DNA of 64,000 nucleotides from Afipia massiliensis (GCF_014203115.1 NZ_JACHIJ010000003.1:1-64000), one strand, 5' to 3'. Positions 1 to 9,271 are shown, counted from the first letter of the stretch. Translations and numbers: made by a program. Notes: generated from the sequence alone by a model not told the origin.

Positions 1-24
1 TTCGGTAAACCTGCTCTTACGCAT
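1..24 (-). CDS. IS3-family transposase OrfA, N-terminal 8 codons only
   Basis: Reading leftward from an ATG at 24-22, the eight codons before the window edge give MRKSRFTE. This is the usual opening of IS3/IS911-type OrfA proteins, whose helix-turn-helix domain normally follows. A GGAG-like ribosome binding site lies just upstream on the minus strand. The rest of the gene, and the OrfB integrase expected after it, would lie outside the window. The identification rests on eight residues plus the adjacent terminal-repeat-like sequence. Confidence 0.55.
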
Positions 25-92
25 CGTCTGTCTCCTGGCTGGAGAACAGAAATCCTAACTCAAAATCGAGGGCGTTTCAGGGGTGCAGGTCA
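1..92 (-). mobile_element. End of an IS3-family insertion sequence (rest outside the window)
   Basis: The partial OrfA start is preceded on the minus strand by a short leader. That leader begins at about position 92 with TGACCTGCACCCC, which resembles the TGACCTG-type terminal inverted repeats of IS3-family (IS407-like) elements. I place the outer boundary at about 92. The opposite end and any target duplication cannot be seen. The element lies immediately beside the low-G+C two-gene module, consistent with an acquired region. Confidence 0.5.
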
Positions 93-180
93 CAACCTGT
101 GCCGCAAGCGTGGTCTGCTAGTCGGTTTCAGAGCGGCGATGGTTTAATGGGACCTCATCGGTCATCTAGGAGATATCGTC

Positions 181-204
181 AAACATAAACGCTGGTTTAT
201 GTTT
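181..204. repeat. Perfect 10-bp inverted repeat, 4-nt loop
   Basis: AAACATAAAC at 181-190 is the exact reverse complement of GTTTATGTTT at 195-204, with GCTG between. The arms are A/T-rich and no clear T-tract follows, so a classical terminator is uncertain. An operator or a recombination-related palindrome is also possible. Confidence 0.6.
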
Positions 205-311
205 TAAAGGGCTAAGATTGGACGCACTGATCTCGCCCAATGAAGCGACAGCTCTGCGAGTTGCCGCCTATGGTGGCTGACATGCACGACGGCCGCCATT
301 GGCGGATCGGC

Positions 312-343
312 ACTGATGATAGAATGAGCATTGTATCATCAGT
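312..343. repeat. 15-bp inverted repeat with one mismatch, 2-nt spacer
   Basis: The arms ACTGATGATAGAATG (312-326) and CATTGTATCATCAGT (329-343) pair at 14 of 15 positions around AG. It sits about 50 bp past the stop of the leftward gene ending at 395, where a terminator would be expected. There is no T-run on the minus strand after the stem. It could be a terminator-like hairpin or a dyad recognised by a protein. Confidence 0.55.
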
Positions 344-394
344 TGAGCCCAACTAATCGGGGCGCAGGCATACTACAAACGAAAAGAACTAAAA

Positions 395-1423
395 CTATAT
401 AACGTAAAGTTCTTTTGATCGGAGCCGAACAGGGTATCCGAACACAGAAGGCGCTCCGTCACCTTTGGTTGAAATACCAGTGGTGTAGTCCAAGGCGTAA
501 CGCGTTGGCTGCGAATAATATGCCGGGACGTCCGGTCTCCCCGCCGTTTCTGCAGCGAGCGCAAAAAGGCACATCGCTAATGAGACTGGTTTAGGGCCAT
601 AGGGAGCCACGAGCGAGGTGCGGTGTCCCTGATCTGTTACCTGTCTAATCGCATCGAAATTTTGAGGAAGGTCAAGCGCCCCAAGATGAAGGTGGGTCAC
701 TCCGCTATTATCCAGAGTGAGTGCGTCAGAGTCAGTTCGTATGGACATTTCTAGTCGTTCCACGGACTTCCAATTACGAGAGATTCCAGGGGGGCCCGGC
801 GGAAACGGAAACAACATCGTAACGGACTTCGGCCTTTCAATGTCGAACAGATTAAGCACGCTTTGGCTGTGGTATCCAATTCCAACCAATGCAACGTCGC
901 AGACCGACCGGCGGTCAAGAGATGTAAAGGTCGGTATGGTGCGAACGATCTCGGGATTCGAAGAAAGACTACGCGCGTAACGATCCCCGAGGGAGTAGGT
1001 ATAAATTATATCGGCCAGCGTATCGTTCGCCTTTGCAAGTCGGGCAATCACAAAAAACCATCGCTTAGGAAATGAAGTTATATCGATAATAACAGCGGAA
1101 GAGGACCCTATCGCCTCTGTAAGTATTCTCTCGATTGTGTCGACGGTAGCGAGTAGATCCGCATCTACGATCCGCGTAGATGGAATATTTTTCGCTATTG
1201 CAATCTCTTTTTGGGCATCCAAGCTAACAAGCTCGGCGTCAACATCAATAGGGTCTTCGTCGAAGATACGTACGAATGTTGGGTTGACCTGGGAGCCAGC
1301 AACAGCGCTAAAAGACGAGAAGCATCGCTCCTCGTGAGAAATGCACCCAATAAAAGCCCAGCTACGCCCATGAAGTTTGGGCATCAACCAACTCAGCTCT
1401 CCCCAGGGAACGAACTTCATCAC
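395..1423 (-). CDS. Uncharacterised protein, partner of the adjacent P-loop ATPase
   Basis: A 342-residue soluble protein that I cannot assign to a named family. Visible conserved-looking stretches are IIDITSFPKRWFF (about 112-124), VGIGYHS (180-186), LVAPYGPKPVSLA (271-283) and YYSQPTRYALDY (302-313). The middle alternates beta strands and helices as in Rossmann-like folds. No signal peptide or membrane segment is seen. The start is GTG at 1423 followed by ATG; its GTGA overlaps the ATPase stop, so translation is coupled and the two products probably act together. Base composition is lower in G+C than the host genes. An accessory or defence role is inference from context only. Confidence 0.6.
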   Translation of the reverse strand: MMKFVPWGELSWLMPKLHGRSWAFIGCISHEERCFSSFSAVAGSQVNPTFVRIFDEDPIDVDAELVSLDAQKEIAIAKNIPSTRIVDADLLATVDTIERILTEAIGSSSAVIIDITSFPKRWFFVIARLAKANDTLADIIYTYSLGDRYARSLSSNPEIVRTIPTFTSLDRRSVCDVALVGIGYHSQSVLNLFDIERPKSVTMLFPFPPGPPGISRNWKSVERLEMSIRTDSDALTLDNSGVTHLHLGALDLPQNFDAIRQVTDQGHRTSLVAPYGPKPVSLAMCLFALAAETAGRPDVPAYYSQPTRYALDYTTGISTKGDGAPSVFGYPVRLRSKELYVI

Positions 1424-3351
1424 AAAAGAGACTGTTGAGTGGGCTTATTTGGCTGCGAAAAGACGCTGGATACACCGGCACTCTCGAGCCAGAAAGCCAG
1501 CTCCTTTATCGTTGCATAGTACGGCTCTTTGATGCGCTTGTAAGGAAGTCGAAGATATGGACAGAGTATAGGGCTGAAATACCATTTGAATCTAAATGCC
1601 CGATCCTTATCCTTCGTCGTGTGAGGAAGCATGATGAGATTGCTGTAGTCCGACAGTTCCTCGAGAAAGGCTCGCACTTTTGGAAACGCGTCAAGCTCTG
1701 ATTCCTTAAGTGAGAATCCAGATGCTCCTGGATAAGTCATCTTACGATCGCTCATTACTCGTTCACGCAGCACTCTCGCTACTTCTGAAATGAAGCGCAG
1801 GCGCTCGGCGCTTTTTCCTGTTTCTTCAGCTATCTTCATGTACCAATGTTCGCTGGCCTTAAAAATTCCAACGCTCTGAAGGTCGCGCCCGATCTTTGGA
1901 ATACCATGATCAACATCACTTCGGTTCGCTGCGAACCTGAGGTATTGGTCCCAGATATGCTGATTGATGCTTATAAAAACCAATATATTCCCGTTCGACA
2001 AATCGAAGATCTCTTCAGCGCCAGAGTAGATAGGTCTCTGTTGGTTCGCAGAAGCCAACTGTAGGAGAGCAAGGTCAATACGTTCCTTCCGCCAATAGAA
2101 CTGTTTCTCCCAAGGTAAGTTACTGTCTCGAACTTCGAGATCGTCCCGATCACCCTTTTGCCGTATCCATGCTTCGCCCAGTCTTGCAGAGAGAGGATGG
2201 TTGGCCGCCAAAGTGGCAAGCCGCTTCTTAGTGCTCTCTCGCCAATCGGACGGGTAAGAACGCTCTACAGACTTGTTGTAAAGCTTTCCCTTTTGGTCGG
2301 GTGTCTCGGATTTTCCGTAAATCCTTTCGACTTCAATTGTTTCGCCATCGCTCGCAATTCCCGAAACTTTCATGCGCCTCTGAAATACGTCATCGGCAAA
2401 TGCCGGAAAAATGTATGTTTTCCGATTCTCTCCACGCTTCAGCAGTATGTCGAGATCTACAAACTTATAGTCACGCTCCTCTTCGAGTCGGCCTTCCGAT
2501 CCGAAGATTCGATTGTGACTCCTCCAAGAGTGGCGGCGCGAGCCAATGCGGTAAGATACTCGCGGATCACGGCGAGCAATTGCGCGGTTGATAACACTCC
2601 TATAGTCGACAGGTCGGCTTACACGGGGACCGGTACGGATATTGCCTAACTCCTCATATTGATCGATATCTACAAATACATTGGTTTCTGGCGCCAAAAC
2701 GTGCTGCTCACGCAGAAGATCCGCCAGTTCTCCGACCGGCTCGCCTATAGAGGTTTTTGTCTCAAGAATATTCGTTGGAATTGCCCGTGTTCTGCGGTGA
2801 AGAAAACTCCGGTATTCCCTCACACGAGCTTGAAGACGCTGTTGGAGTTCGTTCCATGTACGCGCCCCACTAAGACCACCGTTCCAGATACCCCTGTTCG
2901 CCACTACTTGCGCGAATTCGTCAAGTGCATGACTGGTCGGCTGTAGTACACCGACCTCTTCGAGCAGTTGCTTAGAGCCTTGCTCGACGTAAAGCTGAAT
3001 CGAGCGGAGCAGGTCGCTGGCGAGCAATGCATTCACGAAATCGCCGAACAACATTTCCACTTCCATAGGATCGTCGTCGTGCCAGTCCCGGTATCCGAAA
3101 TCCGTAGAATTGCTGTGCGCAAGGTTTACAGCGCAAGATATGAAGCGACGGCGATCCTTTGGTACGGGAAACTCTGTTTGTGTTTGCTCGTATTTTAAGC
3201 GAGTTTCCGTTCGCAAAAGTGTGAGCAACATACTCTTCCCGGAGCCTTGCATTCCAACAACGACCACATTGCCCGCTCGCCGGGCTTGGCGCGCATGCCG
3301 CCGCCGGTCAGCGCGGCCATGCTTGCGGAATGATGCGGCGCGCGGACGCAT
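1420..3351 (-). CDS. Large P-loop ATPase, N-terminus replaced by host-derived sequence
   Basis: A 643-residue reading frame. Residues 33-40 (GMQGSGKS) form a Walker A motif and 224-235 (NVFVDIDQYEEL) a Walker B-like strand followed by acidic residues, as in STAND/AAA-type ATPases. An Arg-rich segment (VSYRIGSRRHSW, about 265-276) could hold a sensor arginine. The C-terminal 350 residues match nothing I recognise. The first roughly 27 residues are Arg/Ala-rich and come from the opposite strand of high-G+C host DNA, so the native start appears lost at a junction near 3270. Only a handful of native residues remain before the P-loop. The gene may be inactive or a recombination product. It is coupled to the downstream partner by a 4-bp overlap. 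Confidence 0.6.
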   Translation of the reverse strand: MRPRAASFRKHGRADRRRHARQARRAGNVVVVGMQGSGKSMLLTLLRTETRLKYEQTQTEFPVPKDRRRFISCAVNLAHSNSTDFGYRDWHDDDPMEVEMLFGDFVNALLASDLLRSIQLYVEQGSKQLLEEVGVLQPTSHALDEFAQVVANRGIWNGGLSGARTWNELQQRLQARVREYRSFLHRRTRAIPTNILETKTSIGEPVGELADLLREQHVLAPETNVFVDIDQYEELGNIRTGPRVSRPVDYRSVINRAIARRDPRVSYRIGSRRHSWRSHNRIFGSEGRLEEERDYKFVDLDILLKRGENRKTYIFPAFADDVFQRRMKVSGIASDGETIEVERIYGKSETPDQKGKLYNKSVERSYPSDWRESTKKRLATLAANHPLSARLGEAWIRQKGDRDDLEVRDSNLPWEKQFYWRKERIDLALLQLASANQQRPIYSGAEEIFDLSNGNILVFISINQHIWDQYLRFAANRSDVDHGIPKIGRDLQSVGIFKASEHWYMKIAEETGKSAERLRFISEVARVLRERVMSDRKMTYPGASGFSLKESELDAFPKVRAFLEELSDYSNLIMLPHTTKDKDRAFRFKWYFSPILCPYLRLPYKRIKEPYYATIKELAFWLESAGVSSVFSQPNKPTQQSLL

Positions 3352-3527
3352 CGTTCGTCAGCATCGCCGCCCACGCCTCCGCGTCGGAGCCGGTGATCTA
3401 CCTGTCGCAAAATCCCGGCGCGGACTACCGCATCTTCGTGCAGTCGCACACGTTCAGCACCCGCGACGCCGCGGCGCTCGTGGTCGGCGCCGGACGCCGC
3501 GTCCGCATGGCCGAGCGCTCGATGTGA
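3330..3527 (+). CDS. Short host reading frame at the island junction, identity unknown
   Basis: A 65-codon frame starting with two Met codons. Its central part (SEPVIYLSQNPGADYRIFVQ) reads like real protein rather than antisense noise, and its start overlaps the stop of an upstream frame truncated by the junction. I do not recognise a family. It could be the tail of a longer host gene or a chance frame in G+C-rich DNA. Confidence 0.25.
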   Translation: MMRRADASFVSIAAHASASEPVIYLSQNPGADYRIFVQSHTFSTRDAAALVVGAGRRVRMAERSM

Positions 3528-3559
3528 GCTTGCACCAGACTCGGCGACAAGAATTGGCG

Positions 3560-3574
3560 TTAACGTCTCGTTAG
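3560..3574 (+). promoter_or_regulatory. CtrA-type box upstream of the hybrid histidine kinase
   Basis: TTAA (3560-3563), seven bases, then TTAG (3571-3574) matches the alphaproteobacterial CtrA consensus TTAA-N7-TTAA at 7 of 8 fixed positions. It lies 106 bp before the kinase start. Chance occurrence in a 64-kb window is possible. Confidence 0.35.
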
Positions 3575-3679
3575 CCACGATTGTATCGCCGCCGACGATC
3601 CACAGGCGCTTCAAACACTTCGAAACGTCCCCCAACACATTCTCGCGCAGACCTTCACCCAACCGCGGAGCGGCCCTTA

Positions 3680-5932
3680 ATGTTGCGAGTCTTGCGCATC
3701 AGATCGCGCTTCCGCCGTTTTGCCCGCCGCCATCCCTGGATCAGCGTCACGATCCGCTCGGCGATGATCTTCTCCGCGACCTTTGGCGGAGCCTACGGAT
3801 TCATTACGGGAAGCCGGACTGAAGCTTACGATCCGCACGCCTTTGCGCTGGGCGCGAGTTTCCTGTTCGCACTGGCCTGTGTCGCGCTGGCGACGCTCAG
3901 CATGCGGATGCGCTGGCTGCGCAAGAAAATGCGCAAGATCGAGATGCACAACGAATCGCTGGTCGATCGCAACTGGGAACTGAAAAGCGCCGAGGAACAC
4001 GCCCGCAGCCTGTTCGAATCCCAAAGCGACCTGATCGTCCTGCGGGACGGCGACGGCATCATTACCTCGGTCAACGACGCGTACTGCGCGCTCGCCCGCA
4101 AGCCGCGCGAGGCCCTGATCGGCACCCGTTTCACGCTGCCCGTACTGGAACAGGGCGCGATCGCGATCGAGCCGAACGGCACCCGCGTCCACGACCAGAA
4201 GATCGACAGTGCGCTGGGCCCGCGCTGGGTCGCCTGGCGCGAGGGCCTGATCCGCAGCGACGCTCATCAACCCGCCGACCTGCAATGCGTCGGGCGCGAC
4301 GTCACCGACCGCGCCGAAACCGAGCGCGCGCTGGCCGAAGCGCGCGACCTTGCCAACTCCGCCAACCGCGCGAAGTCGAAATTCCTCGCCATGGCGTCGC
4401 ATGAAATCCGCACGCCGCTGAACGGTATCCTCGGCATGAGCAACCTCCTGCTCGACACCACGCTGACCGCGGAGCAGACCACTTACGCCAAGGCGATGAA
4501 AACGTCCGGCGACGCCCTGATGGCGCTGATCGACGAACTGCTCGATTTCTCCAAGATCGAAGCCGGCAAGATCGACCTCGAACAGCGCCCCTTTGCGCTC
4601 GCCGCCATGGTCGAGGACATCACCGAACTGCTCGCGCCCCGCGCGCAGGCGCGCAAACTCGAGATCGCGTCCTATGTCGATGAACGCCTGCCGCAGAACG
4701 TGATCGGCGACGCAGCACGGCTGCGCCAGGTACTGCTCAATCTCGCCGGTAACGCCATCAAGTTCACGCAGACCGGGGGTGTCGCGCTGATTGTCGAGCC
4801 GGGCATCTGGCCGGGTGAAGTGTCGTTCCTTGTGCGCGACACCGGCATCGGCATTGCCCCGGAAGCACAGCAGCGAATCTTCCGCGAATTCGAGCAGGCC
4901 TCCGAGGGCACCGCGCGCAACTACGGCGGCACGGGTCTCGGGCTCAGCATCAGTGAGCGCATCGTCCGGCGCATGGGCGGGCGGATCACCCTGGAGAGCG
5001 CCGAAGGCGAAGGCGCAACGTTCGCATTTTCGATACCGCTTGCTGCCGCGAACAGCGGCGACAGCGCGGCTTCCGCCTTCGTTGCACCCGACCTGACCGA
5101 CAAGTCGATCATGCTGGTGGCGCCGCAGAGCATCGAAGCCTCGCTGATCGCGCGGCGGCTGGAGCGCTGGGGCGCGCAGACCTGCACCGTGGCCGACGCA
5201 TCGATTGCACGCGCGCTGCCGCCAGAGCGATCATGGTATGCCGTGCTGGTCGATTGCAGCAGCGGCGACACGCAGTTGCGCGATCTCGGCGAGGCGGCGC
5301 TGCGCCATACCGCCCACCGGATCGCGATGTTCACGCCGGCGGAGCGCCGCGACATGACGCCTGCGATTACCGCATTGTATACGGCCTATCTGGTGAAGCC
5401 GTTGCGCGCCGCCTCGCTGGCCGCGCGCCTGACATCCTCCGGCGCAGCGCTGGTGCCGGACCTGCCCGACGACGATGCAGTCGTGATGGAAACGCCGGAT
5501 GCCACCGCAGAAAATGCTTCGTCGCGCGCCCTTTCGATTCTCGTGGCGGAAGACAACGAGATCAACGCGCTGCTGATCCGCTCTCTGCTGACGCGGCTCG
5601 GTCATCGGCCTGTCATCACCACCGACGGCGAGCAGGCCCTTGAATCATGGCTCGCGGCCGACAGCGCCGGCACGCCCTACGACGTTGTGCTGATGGACAT
5701 CCAGATGCCGAAGCTCGACGGCATGACCGCGACGAGGCGCATCCGCGCCCATGAGGCGGGACGCAGCCCGCGGCGAACGACGATCCTCGCGCTGACGGCG
5801 AACACACTGGTGGACGATCGCTACGCTTGTTTCGAGGCCGGAATGGACGGCTTTCTGATCAAGCCGCTCGATCGCGACAAGCTGACTGAGGCGCTCGCTG
5901 CGCTTCCTGCATCGCAAACGGTTATCGCCTAG
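3680..5932 (+). CDS. Membrane-bound hybrid sensor histidine kinase with PAS and two receiver-like domains
   Basis: A 750-residue protein from the ATG at 3680 (GGAG upstream at 3667); an in-frame extension to 3581 is Arg-rich and unlikely. Two membrane segments (about 21-44 and 55-74) and a charged coiled region lead to a PAS domain (about 108-215). The HisKA domain has the phosphoacceptor His241 in SHEIRTPLNG. The ATPase domain has an N box (NLAGNAIKF) and G boxes (DTGIGIAP, YGGTGLGLS). Residues about 474-585 form a degenerate receiver that keeps Asp525 and Lys573 but lacks the acidic pair. The C-terminal receiver (618-745) is intact, with Asp673 in LMDIQMP. It probably phosphorylates itself and passes phosphate to an unlinked phosphotransfer protein. 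The partner and signal are unknown. Confidence 0.88.
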   Translation: MLRVLRIRSRFRRFARRHPWISVTIRSAMIFSATFGGAYGFITGSRTEAYDPHAFALGASFLFALACVALATLSMRMRWLRKKMRKIEMHNESLVDRNWELKSAEEHARSLFESQSDLIVLRDGDGIITSVNDAYCALARKPREALIGTRFTLPVLEQGAIAIEPNGTRVHDQKIDSALGPRWVAWREGLIRSDAHQPADLQCVGRDVTDRAETERALAEARDLANSANRAKSKFLAMASHEIRTPLNGILGMSNLLLDTTLTAEQTTYAKAMKTSGDALMALIDELLDFSKIEAGKIDLEQRPFALAAMVEDITELLAPRAQARKLEIASYVDERLPQNVIGDAARLRQVLLNLAGNAIKFTQTGGVALIVEPGIWPGEVSFLVRDTGIGIAPEAQQRIFREFEQASEGTARNYGGTGLGLSISERIVRRMGGRITLESAEGEGATFAFSIPLAAANSGDSAASAFVAPDLTDKSIMLVAPQSIEASLIARRLERWGAQTCTVADASIARALPPERSWYAVLVDCSSGDTQLRDLGEAALRHTAHRIAMFTPAERRDMTPAITALYTAYLVKPLRAASLAARLTSSGAALVPDLPDDDAVVMETPDATAENASSRALSILVAEDNEINALLIRSLLTRLGHRPVITTDGEQALESWLAADSAGTPYDVVLMDIQMPKLDGMTATRRIRAHEAGRSPRRTTILALTANTLVDDRYACFEAGMDGFLIKPLDRDKLTEALAALPASQTVIA

Positions 5933-6038
5933 ACAGGACTTCGCGTGCGCGCGATGTCATAAATCCGTATCAGGATCATGATTATTGAAGCCTCAGGGCT
6001 GCGCTTGGCGAATCAATGCGCGCAGCCGCGAGGAAGCC

Positions 6039-7058
6039 ATGAGCGGCAACAAACCGGCGCCTGCGAAGCCGGATGCAAATTCCAGGTTGCTTGAACGGCA
6101 GGCCGTTCGCAGCCCGCTTGAAGCGTTTCGCCAAAATCCGCTGGTCCAGATGCTCCGGCCCGCCCATGCGAAGTCGGCGGCGACGGCTGCCGCGACATGG
6201 CTGATGCCCGGCCTGCGTGGCGAGGCCGTGCCGAACATGTTGCAGCCAGCCTCGGCGCAACTCGGGAAAATCGGTTCGCTGGAAGTTCGTCTCGCACAAA
6301 CCAAGAGCGACGTGAAGCGCGCGCAGAAGCTGCGCTACAAGGTGTTTTACAAGAACGGTTCAGCCATTGCCGACGCCGCGACCATGTTCGCGCAGCGCGA
6401 CAAGGATTCGTTCGACAAGATCTGCGACCACCTGATGGTGATCGATCATGCCGCCAAGCCGACGATGAGCGGCAAGCAGCCCGTGGTCGGAACCTATCGC
6501 CTGTTGCGTCAGGACGTCGCCGAAAAGCATGGCGGTTTCTATACCGGCGACGAATTCGACATCACCGGCCTGATGCAACGCCAGTCCGGCTTGAAGTTTC
6601 TCGAACTGGGCCGCTCCTGCGTGCTGCCGCCCTACCGCACCAAGCGCACCGTCGAACTCTTGTGGCACGGCGTCTGGAGTTACGTGCGCCGGCATAATCT
6701 CGACGTGATGATCGGCTGCGCAAGTTTCGAGGGCACCAACCCCGATCGTCTGGCCTTGCCGCTGTCGTTCCTGCATCACTTCGCCGCCGCCCCCGAGGGC
6801 TGGCGCGCCAGCGCGCATCCATCGCGCCGGGTGGAAATGAATCGTATTGCGAAGGAAGAGATCGATACCAAGGCCGCGTTGCGGATGCTGCCGCCGCTGA
6901 TCAAAGGCTATCTGCGGGTCGGTGCGTTCGTCGGCGACGGCGCGGTGGTCGATCACCAGTTCGGCACCACCGACGTTCTGATCGTGATGCCGGTGTCAGC
7001 GATCTCGGGTCGCTACCTCGATCACTTCGGCGCTGGCGCAACGCGTCACGCGGCGTAA
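6039..7058 (+). CDS. olsB: L-ornithine N-alpha-acyltransferase (lyso-ornithine lipid synthesis)
   Basis: A 339-residue GNAT-fold acyltransferase of the OlsB/haemolysin-like group. OlsB transfers a 3-hydroxyacyl chain from acyl carrier protein to ornithine, the first step of ornithine-lipid synthesis. The N-terminal about 90 residues are variable. The acyltransferase core runs from VRLAQTKSDVKRAQKLRYKVFY to the segments FLELGRSCVLPPYR and MIGCASFEGTNPD, which are conserved in the family. The ATG at 6039 follows AGGAAG and is preferred over the earlier in-frame ATG at 5985. olsA is not adjacent. Transcription converges with coaA, leaving 9 bp. Confidence 0.85.
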   Translation: MSGNKPAPAKPDANSRLLERQAVRSPLEAFRQNPLVQMLRPAHAKSAATAAATWLMPGLRGEAVPNMLQPASAQLGKIGSLEVRLAQTKSDVKRAQKLRYKVFYKNGSAIADAATMFAQRDKDSFDKICDHLMVIDHAAKPTMSGKQPVVGTYRLLRQDVAEKHGGFYTGDEFDITGLMQRQSGLKFLELGRSCVLPPYRTKRTVELLWHGVWSYVRRHNLDVMIGCASFEGTNPDRLALPLSFLHHFAAAPEGWRASAHPSRRVEMNRIAKEEIDTKAALRMLPPLIKGYLRVGAFVGDGAVVDHQFGTTDVLIVMPVSAISGRYLDHFGAGATRHAA

Positions 7059-7067
7059 GGCGTCCCG

Positions 7068-8024
7068 TTACAAGCGGCGCAACTGAACCGTCTCGATGAC
7101 GTGATCGCCGCCCTTTTTCAGGATCAGCGTCGCGCGCGGTCTGGTCGGCAGGATGTTCTCTTCAAGATTGACGAGGTTGATGCCGGTCCAGAGTGAAAGC
7201 GCCTGTTCGGTCGCTTCATTGTCGGACAGCTTGGCATAGCGGCTGAAATAGGATCGCGGATCGCGGAACGCCGTGTCCCGCAGAGTGAGAAAGCGCTCGA
7301 CATACCACTCGCGCAGAATCGGTTCTTCCGCGTCGATATAAACCGAGAAGTCGAAGAAGTCCGACACATAAGGAACAGCCTTGCCGTCGCGCGGCAGGCG
7401 CCCGGTCTGCAGCACGTTGACGCCTTCGACGATCAGAATGTCGGGGCGGTCGATTTCGACGCCCTCGTTCGGAATGACGTCATAGGTCAGATGCGAATAG
7501 ACCGGCGCGCGTACCGGCCGCCGTCCCGCCTTGATGTCGGACAGGAAGCTGAGCAGCGCGGGAAGATCGTAGCTTTCGGGAAAGCCCTTCTTCTGCATCA
7601 GGCCTTCGCGCTCAAGAACCTTGTTCGGAAACAGGAAGCCGTCGGTGGTGACGAGATCGACCTTGGGGCGCGGCGACCAGCGCGCCAGCAGCGCCTGCAG
7701 CACGCGCGCCGTGGTTGATTTTCCAACCGCCACCGAACCGGCGACGCCGATGATGTAGGGCATCTTGCGGTCCTCGATGCCGAGGAAGTGCCGCTGCGCC
7801 ACGAACAGCCGCTGGGCCGCTGCGACATAGAACGACAGCAGGCGCGACAGCGGCAGGTAGATTTCCTCGACCTCCTTCATGTCGAGGCGGTCGTGCATCG
7901 AATGCATCCGCGCGATTTCTTCGGCGGTCAAAGTCATCGGCATGTCGTCGCGCAACGCGGCCCACTGCGCGCGCGAGAAAACACGATAGGGATTGTACTG
8001 AACCTGTTCGGCTCTCACATCCAT
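7068..8024 (-). CDS. coaA: Pantothenate kinase, type I
   Basis: A 318-residue bacterial type I PanK, which phosphorylates pantothenate at the first committed step of CoA synthesis. The P-loop is [12 protein letters not shown], and the family segments [18 protein letters not shown] and VEGVNVLQ are present. Length is as expected. It lies downstream of hisE in the leftward his cluster with a gap of about 54 bp and may be co-transcribed. coaE, the last enzyme of the pathway, is also in this window. Confidence 0.96.
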   Translation of the reverse strand: MDVRAEQVQYNPYRVFSRAQWAALRDDMPMTLTAEEIARMHSMHDRLDMKEVEEIYLPLSRLLSFYVAAAQRLFVAQRHFLGIEDRKMPYIIGVAGSVAVGKSTTARVLQALLARWSPRPKVDLVTTDGFLFPNKVLEREGLMQKKGFPESYDLPALLSFLSDIKAGRRPVRAPVYSHLTYDVIPNEGVEIDRPDILIVEGVNVLQTGRLPRDGKAVPYVSDFFDFSVYIDAEEPILREWYVERFLTLRDTAFRDPRSYFSRYAKLSDNEATEQALSLWTGINLVNLEENILPTRPRATLILKKGGDHVIETVQLRRL

Positions 8025-8078
8025 GAGCCATTCCCTCCTGTCCGGCCGGCGCGTGTCCCCGCACCTGCCGGAAATGAA

Positions 8079-8402
8079 CTAATCGCGCTTGCGCGCGGCT
8101 TTCTCTTCAAGCCCGGACATTTGCGTCCGCTGCGCCAGCGCGTCCTCGACTTCCGTCAGGCCGATGCCGCGCGATTTCAGCAGCACCAGAAGATGGAAGA
8201 TCAGATCGGCGCTTTCGGCGATCAGATGGCCACGGTCGTTCTCGATGGCCGCGATGACGGTTTCCACCGCCTCCTCGCCCAGTTTCTTGGCGCAGTGATC
8301 AGGGCCTTTGTCCAGCAGCTTGCGGGTATAGGACGCCTCTCCTCCCGACGCCGCGCGGGCGTCGATGGTGGCGGCCAGATCGTGGATCGTAAAACGGCTC
8401 AT
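8079..8402 (-). CDS. hisE: Phosphoribosyl-ATP pyrophosphatase
   Basis: A 107-residue HisE (MazG-like fold) that hydrolyses phosphoribosyl-ATP to phosphoribosyl-AMP in histidine synthesis. The signature KKLGEEAVETVIAA followed by ESADLIFHLLVLL gives the metal-binding acidic residues. The ATG at 8402 (MSRFTIHD) is preferred over a start 14 codons earlier. No HisI domain is fused, so the cyclohydrolase must be encoded elsewhere. Confidence 0.93.
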   Translation of the reverse strand: MSRFTIHDLAATIDARAASGGEASYTRKLLDKGPDHCAKKLGEEAVETVIAAIENDRGHLIAESADLIFHLLVLLKSRGIGLTEVEDALAQRTQMSGLEEKAARKRD

Positions 8403-8483
8403 AAAGCGCCTTCTATCACTTCCGTACCCCGGTAGGGAGCGCAAAGAGTTGATCTGATTCAGGTATTTGGCATACGGCCGCGC

Positions 8484-9260
<777 letters not shown>

Positions 9261-9271
9261 CGTTGCCGTCC

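Larger units (their letters stand above)
93..394. other. Non-coding low-G+C stretch between the IS end and the two-gene module
   Basis: No reading frame here looks like a real gene. The stretch lies 3' of the leftward module. It holds two strong inverted repeats (181-204 and 312-343, listed separately), either of which could end transcription of that module or mark a recombination site. No tRNA or integrase is visible. Confidence 0.5.
3270..3679. other. Host-composition DNA between the island junction and the kinase gene
   Basis: G+C rises abruptly at about 3270. The stretch holds two short rightward frames that overlap as gaATGAtg at 3329-3336: the tail of one ending ARMPPPVSAAMLAE, and a 65-codon frame (3330-3527). 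These look like remnants of host genes cut by the insertion or recombination. The rest (3530-3679) is the upstream region of the kinase and contains a CtrA-like box. Confidence 0.4.
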
